DNA of 64,000 bases from Verrucomicrobiales bacterium (GTDB taxonomy: Bacteria; Verrucomicrobiota; Verrucomicrobiia; Verrucomicrobiales; DEV007). The notes below the pieces were generated by a model, which ran no database searches, was not told where the DNA came from, and saw only the letters and a list, made by a program, of their open reading frames with translations. The translations under genes and the position numbers were made by a program. Shown piece after piece: positions 18,069 through 25,994 of the stretch. The stretch's first letter is position 1, and every line of letters starts with the position of its first letter. The stretch covers positions 92,767 to 156,766 of the forward strand of contig JARGNG010000007.1 of the NCBI GenBank assembly GCA_029213265.1. Reading direction: 5' to 3'.

Positions 18069-19922
18069 TTAGAAAGTTGCCGTCGCACCGATGTGGAAGC
18101 GACCTGACTCATCAGCAACCACATTTTCGGTGAAGACCGGGTAACCGTAATCGACGCGAAGCTTGAACCAGTCGCTGTAGTTCCAGCGGAGACCGACACC
18201 GACCGAACCGATCTGGAAGGTGGAAGGCTCAAGTGGGAGCAGATCCACGTTACTCATGCTTGCCGCATCAAAGAATCCAAGGAAACGAAGACTGTCCGTC
18301 TCATTCTCCCAGTCGTAAATCCGACCGAAGGAAAGCTCAGGAGTGTAGAATTCAACCGTTCCCCAGAAGCCTTCATCACCACGGGCGACGCGCTGATCGA
18401 AACCACGGACGGTGTCATAACCGCCGGCGCCCAGTTGCTCAGAGGCCTGCAGATTGCCATTGGCAGCCTGACCTTGCAGCTTGAAGCGGGCCGACCAGTC
18501 TTCGCGGAGGCGCTGCTGGTGCTCAATTCCACCGACAGCGTAGAAGTACTCGGATTTGGAACCGAGACGGGACTGGTCGAAGGTGAAATCATCATTGTGG
18601 CCGTTGAAGCCACCAGGAGAATAAACACCACGAATATCAAACTGAGTCACACCGCGATTCCACTGAACCGTCTCCTGGTAACCAAGGCTGAACTGGAAGA
18701 TTTCCACCCGACTTCCGAAAAGCTGGAGGTTTCCAACGTTTCGAATATCAGTGAATTCAAGATTGTTACCATTCGACTTCCAATCAAATCCGAAGTCCAT
18801 CTCCCTTTGACGATTTGCCTTCGCATCGAGAGGAATTCCATACCGTGCACTCAGCTGAGTGTTCTCGCCCTCGGAATCAAGAAAGTTTCCGCCGCCGGCA
18901 GGAATTGGATCAGAATCGATCTCCACAAAAGAGGCCAACACCGTAATCCAATGCCTCCAGGGGAGAGCGTGGGTGTAGACGAGCGAGTTGGCGCGAACGT
19001 GCTCAAAATCGAGGTCACCGGTATACTGGTAACTGAGTGACTGATTCGGGCCGAAGAGGTCACCGAAGTTAAAGCCGAAAACCAGGCGGTCTTTACCGAG
19101 GAAATCCGTTCCGGAATCTTCGTAGCCGGTGTAGAACCAGTTCGAGCGGGACTCATAGTTTTTGAGAATCACGTCGGTCGTTCCAAATTCAAAACCGGGT
19201 GCATAGACCATATCCACTTTGCGATATGGCGAGCGGTTCACCCAGGAGAGGTCGCGGAGGATTTCAGAGGAACGAATGACCTCACCTTTTTGCACGCGCA
19301 TTTGAGAGCGAATGAACTCTTCCGTGTCTGTGTCGACTCCCTCCACGCGAATTCGCGCAAGCTGAGATTCGATGACGACCAACTGGACCACACCGGAAGT
19401 TATGTCCTGCTCGGGGAGCAGAACGTCGACCACAGGTCGGTCTCCCTCACGGTAAGCAACGATCACGTCCTTCACCATCTGATCAAGAGATCCCAGAGAG
19501 ACCGGCTTGTTCATGTAGCTCTGCAGGACGAGGCCGACAGAACGGGGAAATTCTTCGAAGTCGTGCCAAATACCTTCCACGCCGGGCCAGCCGTCTGGAC
19601 GAACGTCACCGGGACGGGGAAGGAGAACCACGCCTAGAAGTTGGTTGACGAGGTATTCCTGTTCGCTTGGGCCACCGCCTAAACCGGCTGTCTGGTCGAG
19701 CTTGAAGCGCCCCATCCTATCAACAGAAATCGGACCTGTTCCACCACCGGAGTCAAGAATCGACTGAGTCTGTCCGACCTGCCCCTGCACGGTCGGGGGT
19801 AGTGCGTCGATCAGGATTTCGGTCCCATATTGGTCGGTTACTGTCTGTTGCGCCGAGGCCATGCTCGCGATTGCGACACAGACGATCCCGCTAAGGCCGG
19901 AAATGAATTTTTGGATTCTCAT
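18069..19922 (-). CDS. Two-partner secretion translocator (TpsB, ShlB/FhaC family)
   Basis: The reading frame opens with TTG at 19931, but the ATG at 19922 gives a signal peptide ending ASMASAQQ (617 residues). A POTRA segment (about 150-215: LGSLDQMVKDVIVAYREGDR, VVQLVVIESQLARIRVEG) is followed by a 16-strand-type barrel. The L6 loop motif VRGF occurs in GGYDTVRGFDQRVARGDEG, and the protein ends in HIGATATF with a terminal Phe, as outer-membrane barrels do. Such proteins export a large TpsA partner across the outer membrane. No TpsA-like gene lies beside it: the divergent neighbour is tatD. The partner must be elsewhere, or the protein has another client. Confidence 0.88.
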   Translation of the reverse strand: MRIQKFISGLSGIVCVAIASMASAQQTVTDQYGTEILIDALPPTVQGQVGQTQSILDSGGGTGPISVDRMGRFKLDQTAGLGGGPSEQEYLVNQLLGVVLLPRPGDVRPDGWPGVEGIWHDFEEFPRSVGLVLQSYMNKPVSLGSLDQMVKDVIVAYREGDRPVVDVLLPEQDITSGVVQLVVIESQLARIRVEGVDTDTEEFIRSQMRVQKGEVIRSSEILRDLSWVNRSPYRKVDMVYAPGFEFGTTDVILKNYESRSNWFYTGYEDSGTDFLGKDRLVFGFNFGDLFGPNQSLSYQYTGDLDFEHVRANSLVYTHALPWRHWITVLASFVEIDSDPIPAGGGNFLDSEGENTQLSARYGIPLDAKANRQREMDFGFDWKSNGNNLEFTDIRNVGNLQLFGSRVEIFQFSLGYQETVQWNRGVTQFDIRGVYSPGGFNGHNDDFTFDQSRLGSKSEYFYAVGGIEHQQRLREDWSARFKLQGQAANGNLQASEQLGAGGYDTVRGFDQRVARGDEGFWGTVEFYTPELSFGRIYDWENETDSLRFLGFFDAASMSNVDLLPLEPSTFQIGSVGVGLRWNYSDWFKLRVDYGYPVFTENVVADESGRFHIGATATF

Positions 19923-19933
19923 CGTATTCAAAC

Positions 19934-19958
19934 GGGGAGGAAAATAATATTCTTCCCC
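19934..19958. repeat. Inverted repeat in the leader of the TpsB gene
   Basis: GGGGAGGAA (19934-19942) and TTCTTCCCC (19950-19958) form arms with 8 of 9 pairs around a 7-nt AT loop, 12 nt upstream of the ATG on the minus strand. It could be an mRNA hairpin limiting translation, or a DNA operator. Confidence 0.5.
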
Positions 19959-20064
19959 AAGAAGCTATTCGATTAACACACGTTAAGTGGGTTGAAAAAG
20001 GTTTTTTTCGTTATTTTTTGCCACAGCACCCACATTTCGACCATGCTAGGGCCTCTCGAATAGA

Positions 20065-20868
20065 ATGGAAGCAGAAAATAACGTAAGTCTCGTAGACACA
20101 CACGCCCACCTCGCATCATCCAAGCTGCGGCCTGATCTGGACGCAATCCTGGAGCGCTCTCAAGGTGCCGGATTATCAAGAATTGTGTCCATCGCGTGCG
20201 ATTTGGAGGATTCGAAAACCAATCTGGAACTCGCCGGAGCGAATCCACTCGTTTCTCCAACGGTCGGAATTCATCCTCTCTACGTTCACGAAATCGAATC
20301 TCCCGGTTGGGAATCGGAACTCAGGGAACTCGCATCTAGTCCCGGGGTTGCGGCCATTGCCGAAATCGGACTCGACTACTTTCATCCTCCCGGAGACGGT
20401 TCCTCCGACGCGGACTGGAGAAAGCTCCAGCGGGAAATCTTTGAGCGGCAGCTTGAGATTTCCATCGATTTGGATCTCCCGGTCGTGGTTCATCAAAGGG
20501 AAAGCGCAGAAGATGTCACCGCCGTCCTGCGTCAGTTTCCGGAAACGCGCGCGGTTCTTCACTGTTTCACCGGAACCATGGCCGAGGCAGAGACCGCTCT
20601 CGATCTCGGACACTACTTGTCTTTCACCGGAATCCTGACCTTCAACAATGCTAGCCAGGTTCAAGAAGTGGCCGCCAACGCACCGCTCGATCGAATCATG
20701 GTGGAAACGGATTGTCCCTATCTCGCTCCCGTGCCGTTTCGGGGAAAGCGCTGTGAACCGGCCTACGTTCGTCATACCGCGGAAAAGCTCGCTCTCCTGA
20801 GGGGTCTTGATCTTGCCGAAATCGCCCGGGCGACATCGGAAAACGCCTCCCGCTTTTTTGCTTTGTGA
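20065..20868 (+). CDS. TatD family metal-dependent hydrolase/DNase
   Basis: 267 residues, normal family length. The metal-binding residues are present: His-x-His in DTHAHLA, Glu in AEIGLDYF, His in VVVHQRES, His in VLHCFTG and Asp in VETDCPYLAP. TatD enzymes are cytoplasmic Mg-dependent 3'-5' exonucleases or D-aminoacyl-type hydrolases. It is a single gene, divergent from the TpsB gene with 142 bp between the starts. Confidence 0.95.
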   Translation: MEAENNVSLVDTHAHLASSKLRPDLDAILERSQGAGLSRIVSIACDLEDSKTNLELAGANPLVSPTVGIHPLYVHEIESPGWESELRELASSPGVAAIAEIGLDYFHPPGDGSSDADWRKLQREIFERQLEISIDLDLPVVVHQRESAEDVTAVLRQFPETRAVLHCFTGTMAEAETALDLGHYLSFTGILTFNNASQVQEVAANAPLDRIMVETDCPYLAPVPFRGKRCEPAYVRHTAEKLALLRGLDLAEIARATSENASRFFAL

Positions 20869-20948
20869 CAACGAACGGGGCCGTGTTCCCGTGTCCGGAA
20901 GAATATCCGCTTATTTGCAAATACGGGAAAGAAGGCGAAACTTTCAAC

Positions 20949-20964
20949 GTAACGGTACTGTTAC
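20949..20964. promoter_or_regulatory. Near-perfect 16-bp palindrome upstream of a small ORF
   Basis: GTAACGGTACTGTTAC matches its own reverse complement at 14 of 16 positions. It ends 9 bp before the ATG at 20974. The form is that of a TetR/GntR-type operator; no regulator gene is nearby. Confidence 0.4.
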
Positions 20965-20973
20965 CTTTTCCCT

Positions 20974-21165
20974 ATGACCTCAGACCGCAACCATTTGATT
21001 CGCGAAAAGAAGTTTCGTCCGGTTGATGCAATAAGCCGAAAGAAGGGCCATCATTATGGTGCCACCTTGACTGACGACCACACGCTTTTCCTCCTGAATC
21101 AGCAACGAGATCGCCGATCGAAGAAAGAGAATCGATCCTGGATTTCCCGGCTCTTCCGCCGTTAG
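20974..21165 (+). CDS. Small basic hypothetical protein
   Basis: 63 residues, strongly basic, with an Arg/Lys-rich C-terminus (SRLFRR) and no signal or membrane segment. It is not a recognised family. It fills the gap between tatD and ligA and overlaps the convergent ligA stop by four bases, so the stretch is otherwise unexplained. No good ribosome binding site is visible. It may be a real small gene or a chance ORF. Confidence 0.4.
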   Translation: MTSDRNHLIREKKFRPVDAISRKKGHHYGATLTDDHTLFLLNQQRDRRSKKENRSWISRLFRR

Positions 21166-23321
21166 AGGAGAAGCGCCTGCTCCACCTCTCCTTCTCCCTC
21201 TTCTGTGCTTTCGCCGCCGACGAGAGATTGAAAGTCTTCTTCCGAGAGAATGATTACGCCCAGCGACTCTGCTTTGTCGCGCTTGGAACCTCCGCCTTCC
21301 CCGGCGAGAAGATAATCCGTCTTTGAGCTGATCGACCCCGAGACCTTCCCGCCCAAGGAGAGAATACGATCCTTGAAATCGTTCCTGGGAGCCGAAAGCG
21401 TCCCGGTGATAACAAAAGTCTTTCCGGCGCAGCCGCCGCCCGCTTCCTCCGCCGAAGGCGGGATCGGAGCATAGTTTTCCGATTGCGGATCAATTCCCAT
21501 CTCTGCCAGCCTCTCCAGCAGCACAATACCGGAGGAGCTTTGGAGAAAGGTCATCATCGAATTCGCGACGGTAGGCCCCACCTCAACGGCGATTTGATAC
21601 TCCACCAGGGCAGGATTGTCTTCCTTTCTCTGACCGACCTTCATCTGACTGAGCTCGGGAAAAACAGGAGACTCCAGCAGCTCTCCAAAATTCCGGTGAA
21701 GACGCGCCAACTCTCGCGCCGCCGACTCCCCCACCTGCGGAATTCCAAGACCGTAGAGCCAGCGGTGCAACGGGGCGGTTCTGGCACGTTTGGCTGTTTC
21801 CACAATCTTAACGGCATTCTTGGCACCGAGCATTCGCGGCTCCTCTTCAGTCCCGAGATTCAACCCGGCCAGCGATTCCGGGTTCAGAACAAACAAATCG
21901 GGAATCGTTTTTACGACGCCTCTTTCGACCAGCTTCTCGGCAACAATGGAACCGACCCCATCGATGTCGAGCGCTTTGCGACTGACAAATTGCTTGATCT
22001 GATTCGCGGACTGCGCAGGGCAGGTTCGATTGAGGCATTTCAAAGCCACAAAGCCTTCCGGTCTCTCCACCGGCTCCCCGCAACTGGGACAGATTCCCCC
22101 GACCGCTTCGAAAAGATTGAAGGGAACAGAGTCTTCAGGACGCTTTTCGAAAACCACTTTGACCACGGCCGGGATGATTTCGCCGGCCTTTTCTATGATC
22201 ACCGTATCGCCGATGCGGACATCCTTTCGATCGATCTCGTCCTGATTGTGCAGGGTCGCCCGCCGGACTGTCGTGCCGGAAACGAGAACCGGTTCCAACT
22301 CGGCAACCGGCGTAAGGTTACCGGTTCGGCCCACCTGGACCGTGATATCATGCAGAACCGTTTCCTTCTGTTCGGGCGGATACTTGAAAGCGGCTGCCCA
22401 CCGCGGGGCGCGCGAGGTGTAGCCCAACTGCTCCTGGTCGGCGACGTCATTGACCTTGATCACTGCACCGTCCGTCGCATACGGCAGAGAATGGCGGGCC
22501 ACATCCAGTTCACGGACCGCAGTGACGACCTGCTCGAGGGTTTCGGCTTCCCAGATCGGCTGGTTCGGAGGCAGTCCATACCGTTTCAGAAGCTGGTGGA
22601 ATTCCTTCACGCTCCGGGGCTCGACGCCATCGATACGACCACGCCCATGAGCCACAAAATCAAGTGGTCGCCGGGCCACCTCGCGGGAATCGAGCAGTTT
22701 CAGCGAACCCGCCGTGGCATTGCGGGGATTCTTAAAGGTGCTGAGACCGGCCGCTTCCCGGCTCTCATTCATCTCCGCGAATTTCTCGTTCGGCATGAAA
22801 ATTTCCCCCCGCACCTCCAGCCAGGCAGGTGCGTCGTCGCCCAAACGCAGCGGGATGTTCCGGATCGTTCTCACATTCTCCGTGACGAGATCACCCACCG
22901 CACCATCCCCCCGTGTCACCGCAAAGGCCAATTCACCCGCATCGTAGTGAAGCGCAACGGCGACACCGTCGATCTTTGGTTCAATCGTGACCGGAATTAT
23001 TTCGGCATTCAGATTTTTCTGCAAACGCGCAAAAAACTCACCTAACTCCTCCTCGGAGAAGACGTCATCAATGCTTAGCATGGGAACATCATGAGCCCGC
23101 TGCTCAAATCCGTCGATCGGTTCGCCCCCGACCCTGCGAGTCGGCGAATTCGCGGAAGCGAGCTCGGGAAAGCGAGCTTCGAGAAGTTCCAGATTCCGGA
23201 ACATCTCATCGTATTCGTTATCCGGAATCTCAGAGATCCCCTCGACATAGTAGAGCCGATTGTGACGTTCCAGCTCGCGAGTGAGCCGCGAAATTTCTTC
23301 AGCCGCCTCTTCAGAAGTCAT
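21162..23321 (-). CDS. ligA: NAD-dependent DNA ligase
   Basis: The ATG at 23321 gives 719 residues; a TTG at 23336 would add five. It has the Ia domain (RHNRLYYVEG, SPTRRVGG), the adenylation motif KIDG in the IEPKIDGVAVAL stretch, an OB fold (VQVGRTGNLTPVAELEPV), a four-Cys zinc finger (CPSCGEPVERPEGF, then CLNRTCP), helix-hairpin-helix motifs and a C-terminal BRCT domain (FVITGTLSAPRNDF). It seals nicks in replication and repair. The sequence runs on past BRCT in a short acidic tail. This is an essential, single-copy type gene. Confidence 0.97.
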   Translation of the reverse strand: MTSEEAAEEISRLTRELERHNRLYYVEGISEIPDNEYDEMFRNLELLEARFPELASANSPTRRVGGEPIDGFEQRAHDVPMLSIDDVFSEEELGEFFARLQKNLNAEIIPVTIEPKIDGVAVALHYDAGELAFAVTRGDGAVGDLVTENVRTIRNIPLRLGDDAPAWLEVRGEIFMPNEKFAEMNESREAAGLSTFKNPRNATAGSLKLLDSREVARRPLDFVAHGRGRIDGVEPRSVKEFHQLLKRYGLPPNQPIWEAETLEQVVTAVRELDVARHSLPYATDGAVIKVNDVADQEQLGYTSRAPRWAAAFKYPPEQKETVLHDITVQVGRTGNLTPVAELEPVLVSGTTVRRATLHNQDEIDRKDVRIGDTVIIEKAGEIIPAVVKVVFEKRPEDSVPFNLFEAVGGICPSCGEPVERPEGFVALKCLNRTCPAQSANQIKQFVSRKALDIDGVGSIVAEKLVERGVVKTIPDLFVLNPESLAGLNLGTEEEPRMLGAKNAVKIVETAKRARTAPLHRWLYGLGIPQVGESAARELARLHRNFGELLESPVFPELSQMKVGQRKEDNPALVEYQIAVEVGPTVANSMMTFLQSSSGIVLLERLAEMGIDPQSENYAPIPPSAEEAGGGCAGKTFVITGTLSAPRNDFKDRILSLGGKVSGSISSKTDYLLAGEGGGSKRDKAESLGVIILSEEDFQSLVGGESTEEGEGEVEQALLL

Positions 23322-23354
23322 GCCGGGGAAGAACAATAGCTTATACAGCCCGGA

Positions 23355-23645
23355 TCAGGGCTCCCGATGATCACCCTGCTTGGCGATCTCTTCCTCAAGC
23401 CGCTCACTAAGCCACTGCTTGATCATGCTCTGGTAGTTCAGGTAACGATGGCGCGCGAGACGCTTGATCCGGCTCAGCATCTGGGGATCAAACCGCAGAG
23501 TGATCGTTGTTGATTCCCGAACATTCTGACGATGAACGGAGGCATTCATTAATCGTGAGTCGATCGCATGTCCCGCCCAGAATTCCGCCTCCTCCTTTTC
23601 ATCTTCGAATTCGGGGATTTCGTTCCACGTTTGGATCGTTTTCAC
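23355..23645 (-). CDS. BrnA/CopG-type antitoxin
   Basis: 96 residues with an acidic N-terminus (EDEKEEAEFWAGHAIDSRL, the pattern of CopG-type antitoxins of BrnT systems) and a ribbon-helix-helix C-terminus (STTITLRFDPQMLSRIKRLA). It would neutralise the toxin encoded just upstream and repress the shared promoter. It starts with GTG at 23645, 63 bp after the toxin stop. In most brnTA operons the genes abut or overlap, so this gap, which contains a direct repeat, is unusual. Confidence 0.8.
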   Translation of the reverse strand: MKTIQTWNEIPEFEDEKEEAEFWAGHAIDSRLMNASVHRQNVRESTTITLRFDPQMLSRIKRLARHRYLNYQSMIKQWLSERLEEEIAKQGDHREP

Positions 23646-23649
23646 AAGG

Positions 23650-23686
23650 CAACAGGGTTAGGTGGTAGACTCAACAGGGTTAGATG
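23650..23686. repeat. Direct repeat between toxin and antitoxin genes
   Basis: CAACAGGGTTAGGTG (23650-23664) and CAACAGGGTTAGATG (23672-23686) match at 14 of 15 positions, with starts 22 bp (two helical turns) apart. This spacing is typical of binding sites for a dimeric or tetrameric repressor. Confidence 0.6.
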
Positions 23687-23708
23687 ACCGGGGATTTCAG
23701 CTCGCAGC

Positions 23709-23987
23709 TCAAACCCACTCCGCGTTTTTCCGCTCATAGAAAGTTTCTTCGTGCGCTTCCATCTCTCGACAGAAGATCACCCGATAGTTCTTTCCATCGG
23801 TCCAGAATACAGAAAAGAGAAACCGGGCATTGAGCGTTTTCCCCAGGGAAAAATAGCGCGCCTCCGCATCGCTGTTGTCCGATTCGGGAAGCAGACGGAT
23901 GGAGAAAGGATCCTCAAACGCCTCTTCGACTTCACGAGGTGTGATCTTTTTCAAATCGAAGTGGCAGTCAATCCAGTCAAATTCCAT
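23709..23987 (-). CDS. BrnT-like ribonuclease toxin
   Basis: The ATG at 23987 gives 92 residues starting MEFDWIDCHF; the longer reading frame to 24083 adds a sequence unlike the family. The BrnT pattern is present: an EEAFEDPFSIRLLPESDNSD stretch, then EARYFSLGKT, RFLFSVFWTDG and YRVIFCREMEAHEETFYE. BrnT is a RelE-fold RNase that halts growth when free. The usual Lys/His near the N-terminus (as in WDxxKxxxNxxKH) is replaced by IDCHFDLKKI, so activity may be altered. It precedes the antitoxin in the same operon. Confidence 0.8.
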   Translation of the reverse strand: MEFDWIDCHFDLKKITPREVEEAFEDPFSIRLLPESDNSDAEARYFSLGKTLNARFLFSVFWTDGKNYRVIFCREMEAHEETFYERKNAEWV

Positions 23988-24110
23988 GAGGCAGCGGTAG
24001 GCAGGACCTGTGCAGCATTTCCGCTCCGGTCCTTGCGAGTCGAGAGTACGAGGAACGCGCAAGGAAATCAACGCTAGAAACACCGTTTTTGTTCCTGATG
24101 TAAGGATCTC

Positions 24111-24141
24111 TTGAAATTTTCATAAATTTCAGTTTTATAAA
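24111..24141 (+). promoter_or_regulatory. Promoter of the lipoprotein gene with an embedded inverted repeat
   Basis: TTGAAA (24111-24116) and TATAAA (24136-24141) are 19 bp apart, about 25 nt upstream of the GTG start. TGAAATTT (24112-24119) and AAATTTCA (24124-24131) form a perfect 8-bp inverted repeat with a 4-nt spacer, overlapping the -35 and spacer. The same AT-rich stretch lies upstream of the divergent toxin gene. Confidence 0.45.
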
Positions 24142-24166
24142 TCATTAATTGCCGTTAAATAATATT

Positions 24167-24700
24167 GTGAACGCTCAATTCCTCAGACCACTCCTCTGCG
24201 GTGTCCTTCTCGCCTCGTGTCAGACAACCAAGCCGTATGCCCCTCCCGCACAGCCCGCTGTCGTGGATTCGGTCGAGGTGGAAGTGCGCACCTTTCAGGG
24301 TCGACCGGAAGCCTTTGCCATCGTGGAAGGCTCTCTTTCGACCAGCGCAGCGCAACTCGTGGATTCCAGGCAATCCCGTGATGAAAACCGACTCTACCTC
24401 GAAGTTCTTGAGCAAACACCCCGCGGTGCCGCGCTCGCCGGAGCGATCACTGACTCGCCCACCTTTAAGACGAAGGTGCCCCTTGAGCTGCTCGGATTGA
24501 TGCCGGGAGACTACATTCTTTCGACCAACGGCATTGAAACTCCCATTTCGGTTCCCGGGATTCGCGCGGAAACCTTTTCCGGGGAGACACTCTCTTCCGC
24601 CAGCATTCCGGCAGAGGAAATCGTCGATGAGTTCATTGCGATCGAAGATTCCTCGTTCATCGAACCGCGATATTCCGGCGGGATTCCGGAGCTGGAGTGA
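24167..24700 (+). CDS. Hypothetical lipoprotein
   Basis: The GTG at 24167 gives 177 residues; a TTG at 24149 would add six. A short signal (FLRPLLCGVL) ends in the lipobox LASC (Cys18 from the GTG). The mature part starts with a Pro-rich stretch (KPYAPPAQPAVV) and continues as a probably beta-rich domain with no family I recognise. It stands alone between the divergent toxin-antitoxin operon and the convergent permease gene. Confidence 0.75.
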   Translation: MNAQFLRPLLCGVLLASCQTTKPYAPPAQPAVVDSVEVEVRTFQGRPEAFAIVEGSLSTSAAQLVDSRQSRDENRLYLEVLEQTPRGAALAGAITDSPTFKTKVPLELLGLMPGDYILSTNGIETPISVPGIRAETFSGETLSSASIPAEEIVDEFIAIEDSSFIEPRYSGGIPELE

Positions 24701-24709
24701 GCGCGCCGC

Positions 24710-25831
24710 TTATTTCTGGCTGAGTTTCCAGAACATATAGATTCCCAGAGAGAGGAACAGAACATTCGGCACCCAGACGAGCAGGTGTGGATACAGCTCT
24801 TCGTTCTCCCGCATCATTTTCGCAAACGTGAGCATGACATAGTAGACCACTGCGATGACCATACTGAGAACGAAACCAGCAGTGCTCTCCCGCCGTTGTG
24901 CGGTAATTCCGAGTGGCACCCCGACCAGGGCAAAGGTGATACAGGAAACCGAAAAGGCCATTCGCATACTCAGTTCCGTTCGATAGGTCGCGCGCATTTC
25001 GGGCTCGAGATTTCGATCCCCAACCTTCTCGTAGAGACGGGATAGCGAAATATTGTCGGGCTTATCGAGGGTTTCATCTGCATTTTGCTTAAACTTGGCA
25101 ATGGAAACGCCCGCCGTTGCCTCATCCATGAAAACCGGCTGTGCTGAATCCATGAAGTCCCCCTCCTGTCCGCGCAGCATAAGGTTGACCTCCATCATGT
25201 CGAGAACCAGTTCGGGATCCTCTTTTTCCAGCTGAACGGAAACCTCAGCCGTTTTTGCGATGGCGAGCGCCTGGGGAACATTGTCCTCCATCTTAACCAT
25301 CTGAAAATTCTTCAACTTTCCATCCACCTTCTCGGCGTAGACGAGGTGATCATCGAGTCTCGTCATCACCTGCTTGTCCGGAAAAATCAGCATGGGATCT
25401 TTCGAGATCATATTAATGAAAGAGCCTTTCATGCCCTCCATCTTCATTTTCGCCATCGGAGTGATGGAAAGATTCACCCAGGCACAGATGGAGGTGAAAA
25501 AGATTGCAAGAATGGCCACTGGCACACAGATCCGGGTCATACTGAGTCCCGCCATTCGCATCGAGACGAATTCGCTGTCAGCAGACAGTCGACCGAAGGT
25601 CAGAAGGATCGAAGTCAGAAAGGAAAAGGGAATCGCGAGGCTCAACGAGATCGGAATGACCAGCGCAATGAATTTGAAAACGAAAAATAGATCCAGATCC
25701 GGCCGCTTTGCCAATTCCCTGAGGATCTCTTTGAAAACATTGCCCAGGACCAAAATAATGATGATCACCGCCACGGCATATATGGCGGAGATAAAGACCT
25801 GACGGGCGATGTAGCGATCGAGAAGATTCAT
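24710..25831 (-). CDS. LptF/LptG family permease
   Basis: 373 residues with the YjgP/YjgQ layout: three N-terminal membrane helices (FISAIYAVAVIIIILVLGNV, FVFKFIALVIPISLSLAIPF and a third around 95-120), a periplasmic jellyroll-type domain (about 130-270) and three C-terminal helices. The RYIARQVF start and the SLAIPFSFLTSILLTFGRLSADSE region are typical. It forms part of the ABC transporter that extracts lipopolysaccharide for the Lpt bridge. Only one of the two permeases is found here; LptB and the partner permease are not in the window. The last helix ends a few residues before the stop. Confidence 0.9.
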   Translation of the reverse strand: MNLLDRYIARQVFISAIYAVAVIIIILVLGNVFKEILRELAKRPDLDLFFVFKFIALVIPISLSLAIPFSFLTSILLTFGRLSADSEFVSMRMAGLSMTRICVPVAILAIFFTSICAWVNLSITPMAKMKMEGMKGSFINMISKDPMLIFPDKQVMTRLDDHLVYAEKVDGKLKNFQMVKMEDNVPQALAIAKTAEVSVQLEKEDPELVLDMMEVNLMLRGQEGDFMDSAQPVFMDEATAGVSIAKFKQNADETLDKPDNISLSRLYEKVGDRNLEPEMRATYRTELSMRMAFSVSCITFALVGVPLGITAQRRESTAGFVLSMVIAVVYYVMLTFAKMMRENEELYPHLLVWVPNVLFLSLGIYMFWKLSQK

Positions 25832-25994
25832 TCACTGACAGACAATACGATCCAGAGGAGAAATCCTTGGACCGACCTCCGCAATCTCTGCCAGTTACCG
25901 ATATTCAGCAAGGCTGAAAGGGATGCCCGCTACGCCCCCGGGGGAAACGAGAGTCCCCCAACGAGCACAGGGCCCGAAAATTCTGTGAAAAGAT

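Noticed and set aside
21483..23045. A 520-codon open frame on the plus strand
   Set aside because: It is exactly antisense to ligA, has no recognisable domain and arises from codon bias of the real gene.
25935..25975. GGGGGA/TCCCCC hairpin after the broken peroxidase gene
   Set aside because: Short stem, alternative pairings with the neighbouring C- and G-runs, and no T-run; not convincing as a terminator.
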